Assembly: GCF_040256745.1 (NCBI RefSeq) | Contig: NZ_CP138335.1 | Coordinates: forward strand, 1,984,001 to 2,048,000 | Direction: 5' to 3' | DNA length: 64,000 nt | DNA from: Scrofimicrobium sp. R131 | GTDB taxonomy: Bacteria > Actinomycetota > Actinomycetes > Actinomycetales > Actinomycetaceae | Position numbers and translations under genes: made by a program | Shown: positions 61,371 to 64,000 of the stretch, piece after piece | Numbering within the stretch: the first letter of the stretch is position 1 | Layout of the letters: each line of letters starts with the position of its first letter | The notes under the pieces: generated by a model | Told to the model about the DNA's origin: nothing | The model's database searches: none | Seen by the model: only the letters and a program-made list of their open reading frames with translations

Positions 61371-62288
61371 ATGGAGCTCACTCAGGAGCACTCCGATCAG
61401 ATCACCGCGTCGGTGACTGAGTCCACCGACCCGCGATACCAGGAACTCGACCTAATGAGTACCGAAGGAATCCTGCAGGCGATGAACCAGGCAGACCGGT
61501 TGGTGCCCGAAGCGATCAGCCAGGTGATCTCCCAGATTGCCCGGGCAGTCGAAGCGGCCGCGGCCGGCATGGCCCAAGGCGGCCGTCTGCTCTACGTTGG
61601 TGCCGGCACCTCCGGACGCCTGGGAGTACTGGATGCCTCCGAGATTCCGCCGACCTTCTCGGTAGACCCAGCCCGAGTGGTCGGCATCATCGCCGGGGGA
61701 GACCACGCGCTGCGACACGCAATTGAGGGAGCCGAAGACGACTATGCCGCCGGCAGGGCCGACCTCCTGGGCTACCGGTTGAGCGAGAACGACACGGTGG
61801 TCGGGATTACCGCCTCCGGGCGGACGCCCTACGTCTTAGGGGCAATTGCCGCCGCCCAGGAGGCCGGGGCCACCACCGTGGGAATTAGTAACAACTCCCC
61901 GTCCGACCTGGGAACTCTGGCCGACATTCCAATCGAGGTGGTGGTGGGACCGGAAATTGTCTCCGGCTCCACGCGCCTGAAGGCAGGAACAGCCCAGAAA
62001 CTAGTCCTCAACATGATCTCGACCGGGACCATGATTCGACTGGGGAAAACTTACGGGAACCTGATGGTGGACGTGTCAGCCACCAACAAGAAGCTGCAGG
62101 TTCGGGCGCAAAACCTGGTCATGAGAATCACCGGCTGCGAGCTAGAACAGGCTAAGGCGGCGCTGGCAGAGGCCGACGGGAACGTCAAGGTCGCATCGGT
62201 ATCCCTGCTACGGTCGCTGAGCGCCGCTGAAGCGAAAGATCTTTTGGCCGGGAGCGGCGGATTCCTGCGGGCAGCCCTCGATGCCTAG
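61371..62288 (+). CDS. murQ: N-acetylmuramic acid 6-phosphate etherase MurQ
   Basis: MurQ cleaves the lactyl ether of MurNAc-6-phosphate to GlcNAc-6-phosphate and D-lactate. The 305-residue SIS-fold protein has YVGAGTSGRLGVLDASEIPPTF with the catalytic Glu91, AGGDHALRHAIEGAEDD, ITASGRTPYV and the C-terminal MVDVSATNKKL segment, all typical. The ATG at 61371 has AGAGG 5 nt upstream. It is divergent from nagZ-namZ across a 141-bp shared promoter region and ends at a hairpin facing clpC. Confidence 0.95.
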   Translation: MELTQEHSDQITASVTESTDPRYQELDLMSTEGILQAMNQADRLVPEAISQVISQIARAVEAAAAGMAQGGRLLYVGAGTSGRLGVLDASEIPPTFSVDPARVVGIIAGGDHALRHAIEGAEDDYAAGRADLLGYRLSENDTVVGITASGRTPYVLGAIAAAQEAGATTVGISNNSPSDLGTLADIPIEVVVGPEIVSGSTRLKAGTAQKLVLNMISTGTMIRLGKTYGNLMVDVSATNKKLQVRAQNLVMRITGCELEQAKAALAEADGNVKVASVSLLRSLSAAEAKDLLAGSGGFLRAALDA

Positions 62289-62317
62289 GTAGGCAAGCTC
62301 CCCCACCGGTCCCAACA

Positions 62318-62360
62318 AATTGGCGCCCAGCCCTCCCACCGGAGGAACTGGGCGCCAATT
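62318..62360. terminator. Hairpin between murQ and clpC
   Basis: AATTGGCGCCCAG and CTGGGCGCCAATT form a perfect 13-bp stem; the loop contains a further CCTCC-CACC-GGAGG stem. It sits between convergent genes and probably ends both transcripts. Confidence 0.75.
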
Positions 62361-62372
62361 GAGCACTGGACG

Positions 62373-64000
62373 CTAGGAGCCGTTGAAGCTGAACTCCTTC
62401 TGGCCGTCAACTTCCTTGACCCCGACGGTAACCACGTCGCCGGGTTTGACGTCGCCAAAGAGGATCCGCTCCGAAATGGCGTCCTCGATGTCGCGCTGGA
62501 TGGTTCGGCGCAGCGGCCGCGCCCCCAGCACCGGGTCAAACCCGCGATCGGCCAGCAGTTCCCGCGCCGGCTCGGTCAGCTGCAGGCCCATATCCTGGTC
62601 AGCCATCCGCTTGGACAGGCGGGCAATCATCAGGTCCACGATCTGAACGATGTCGTCCTTGGTCAGCGGCGGGAAGACGATGACGTCGTCGACGCGGTTC
62701 AGGAACTCAGGCCGGAAGTGCTGCTTGAGCTCCTCGTTGACCTTTGCCTTCATCCGCGAGTAGTCGTGGGTCAGGTTCTCCGACGACTGGAACCCGGTCA
62801 GGACACCCTTGTTGATGTCGCGTGTCCCCAGGTTGGTGGTCATCAGGATCACGGTGTTCTTGAAGTCAACCATCCGACCCTGAGCGTCGGTCAGGCGTCC
62901 CTCTTCCAGAATCTGCAACAGCGAGTTGAAGATGTCCGGGTGGGCCTTCTCTACCTCGTCGAACAGGACGACGGAGAACGGGCGACGGCGAACCTTTTCG
63001 GTCAGCTGCCCACCTTCGTCGTAACCAACGTATCCGGGGGGAGCCCCGAACAGACGGGAAGCCGTGTGCTTCTCAGAGAACTCGGACATGTCGAGCTGAA
63101 TGAGGGCATCCTCGTCGCCGAAGAGGAACTCGGCCAAGGACTTGGCCAGCTCCGTCTTTCCGACCCCGGTCGGGCCGGCGAAGATGAAGGAGCCGCCGGG
63201 GCGCTTGGGGTCCTTCAACCCGGAGCGGGTCCGGCGAATCGACTGGGACAGGGCCTTGACGGCTTCCTCCTGCCCAATGACGCGCTTGTGCAGCTCGTTC
63301 TCCATGTTCAGCAGCTTCGACGTTTCCGTCTCGGTCAGCTTGAACACGGGGATGCCGGTCGACATGGCCAGCACCTGAGCAATTTCTTCCTCGGTGACTT
63401 CGGCAATCTCGTCGGTTTCGCCCCCGCGCCAGGAAGATTCCTTTTCTTGGCGCTGGTTGATCAGATGCTGCTCGTCGTCACGCAGGTTCGCCGCCTTCTC
63501 GAAGTCCTGCTCGTCAATGGCCTGCTCTTTCTGGCGGCGAACGACGGAAATCTTCTCATCCAGTTCGCGCAGTTCCGGCGGGGCCGTCATCCGACGGATC
63601 CGCAGGCGCGCCCCCGCCTCGTCCATCAGGTCGATGGCCTTGTCGGGCAGGAACCGGTCTGAAATGTAGCGGTCAGCCAGGGTGGCGGCCGCGTCGATCG
63701 CCTCGTCGGTGATGATCACCCGGTGGTGGGCTTCGTACCGGTCGCGCAGGCCCTTCAGGATGCCCACCGTCTCGTCGACACTGGGCTCATCCACCTTGAC
63801 CGGCTGGAACCGGCGCTCCAGCGCCGCATCCTTTTCGATGTGTTTGCGGTACTCATCCAGGGTGGTGGCGCCAATGGTTTGCAGTTCACCGCGGGCCAGC
63901 ATCGGCTTCAGCATCTGGGCGGCATCGATCGAACCTTCGGCCGCGCCCGCCCCCACCAGCGTGTGAATCTCGTCGATGAAGACTATAATGTCGCCGCGGG
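62373..64000 (-). CDS. clpC: ClpC ATPase, C-terminal part (start lies beyond the window)
   Basis: ClpC is the Hsp100 unfoldase that feeds substrates to ClpP. About 542 codons are inside the window, beginning in the first AAA domain ([14 protein letters not shown]). Next come the middle coiled coil with a UVR-type motif ([14 protein letters not shown]), the second AAA domain with Walker [12 protein letters not shown], the GYVGYDEGG loop, Walker [10 protein letters not shown], and the C-terminal D2 small domain ([17 protein letters not shown]). The tail ends FNGS soon after. The N-terminal domain is not in the window, so ClpC and not ClpB is concluded from the short UVR-type middle domain. Confidence 0.93.
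   Translation of the reverse strand, partial: RGDIIVFIDEIHTLVGAGAAEGSIDAAQMLKPMLARGELQTIGATTLDEYRKHIEKDAALERRFQPVKVDEPSVDETVGILKGLRDRYEAHHRVIITDEAIDAAATLADRYISDRFLPDKAIDLMDEAGARLRIRRMTAPPELRELDEKISVVRRQKEQAIDEQDFEKAANLRDDEQHLINQRQEKESSWRGGETDEIAEVTEEEIAQVLAMSTGIPVFKLTETETSKLLNMENELHKRVIGQEEAVKALSQSIRRTRSGLKDPKRPGGSFIFAGPTGVGKTELAKSLAEFLFGDEDALIQLDMSEFSEKHTASRLFGAPPGYVGYDEGGQLTEKVRRRPFSVVLFDEVEKAHPDIFNSLLQILEEGRLTDAQGRMVDFKNTVILMTTNLGTRDINKGVLTGFQSSENLTHDYSRMKAKVNEELKQHFRPEFLNRVDDVIVFPPLTKDDIVQIVDLMIARLSKRMADQDMGLQLTEPARELLADRGFDPVLGARPLRRTIQRDIEDAISERILFGDVKPGDVVTVGVKEVDGQKEFSFNGS

Noticed and set aside
61230-61391. Longer start for nagZ
   Set aside because: It would cross the nagZ promoter, the candidate operator and the murQ start; the ATG at 61229 has a good ribosome binding site.
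1-64000. CRISPR array, insertion sequence, prophage or integrated element
   Set aside because: No regularly spaced repeats, transposase or integrase motifs, or paired attachment-like repeats were seen; the single excisionase-like HTH gene is the conserved actinobacterial bS22 neighbour, not a phage gene.

Overview
The window is chromosomal DNA from a high-GC Gram-positive bacterium (Actinomycetota). The evidence is a dacB / Zincin_2-like / tilS / hpt / ftsH / folE / folP / folB-folK / DUF3180 gene string next to ppa, which is the order I recall from mycobacteria, plus a 32-residue bS22 ribosomal protein gene beside a small excisionase-type HTH gene, a radA-disA pair and an actinobacterial-type menaquinone gene set. 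An Actinomyces-like relative is plausible, but that is only an impression. I see no insertion sequence, prophage, CRISPR array, rRNA or tRNA gene.

Layout. 1-9.5 kb: menaquinone genes (menD fragment, menC, menB, menE, menA) interleaved with cell-wall enzymes (a VanY-type carboxypeptidase and an L,D-transpeptidase), an ornithine carbamoyltransferase and small membrane proteins. 9.6-16 kb: HAD phosphatase, bS22, HTH protein, KtrB/KtrA-type potassium uptake, radA and disA (c-di-AMP synthesis). 15.8-26.3 kb: a conserved housekeeping block (folate synthesis, ftsH, hpt, tilS, an apparently inactive metalloprotease homologue, dacB, ppa). 26.3-37.6 kb: a catabolic locus (PucR regulator, gabT, glutamate dehydrogenase, gabD, a second class III aminotransferase, APC permease, universal stress protein, aminobutyraldehyde-type dehydrogenase) that could take putrescine or GABA to succinate. 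38-47 kb: a RipA-like NlpC/P60 hydrolase, a lipase-like hydrolase, several unknown genes, a quinone oxidoreductase and pyruvate phosphate dikinase.

47.1-62.3 kb is the most interesting part: a peptidoglycan amino-sugar recovery locus. It encodes a dipeptide/oligopeptide-type ABC importer, NamZ-like exo-muramidase (DUF1343), NagZ, a BadF-type amino-sugar kinase, AnmK, MurQ, an RpiR/MurR-type repressor and a large FAD/Fe-S dehydrogenase of the D-lactate dehydrogenase type. MurQ releases D-lactate from MurNAc-6-phosphate, so the dehydrogenase would complete use of the whole MurNAc skeleton. No PTS MurNAc transporter or AmiE is present, and neither NamZ nor NagZ has a signal peptide, so the design looks like import first, cytosolic digestion second. 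Two copies of a TGNAA-N5-TTNCA palindrome sit on promoter elements of this locus and are good candidates for the repressor's operators. clpC (partial) closes the window.

Two window-wide patterns stand out. Ten genes have a TANNNT hexamer exactly 6 nt before the start codon, the signature of leaderless transcription. Seven of ten convergent gene pairs overlap by exactly 4 nt through CTAG or TTAG; the other three have strong inverted repeats between them.
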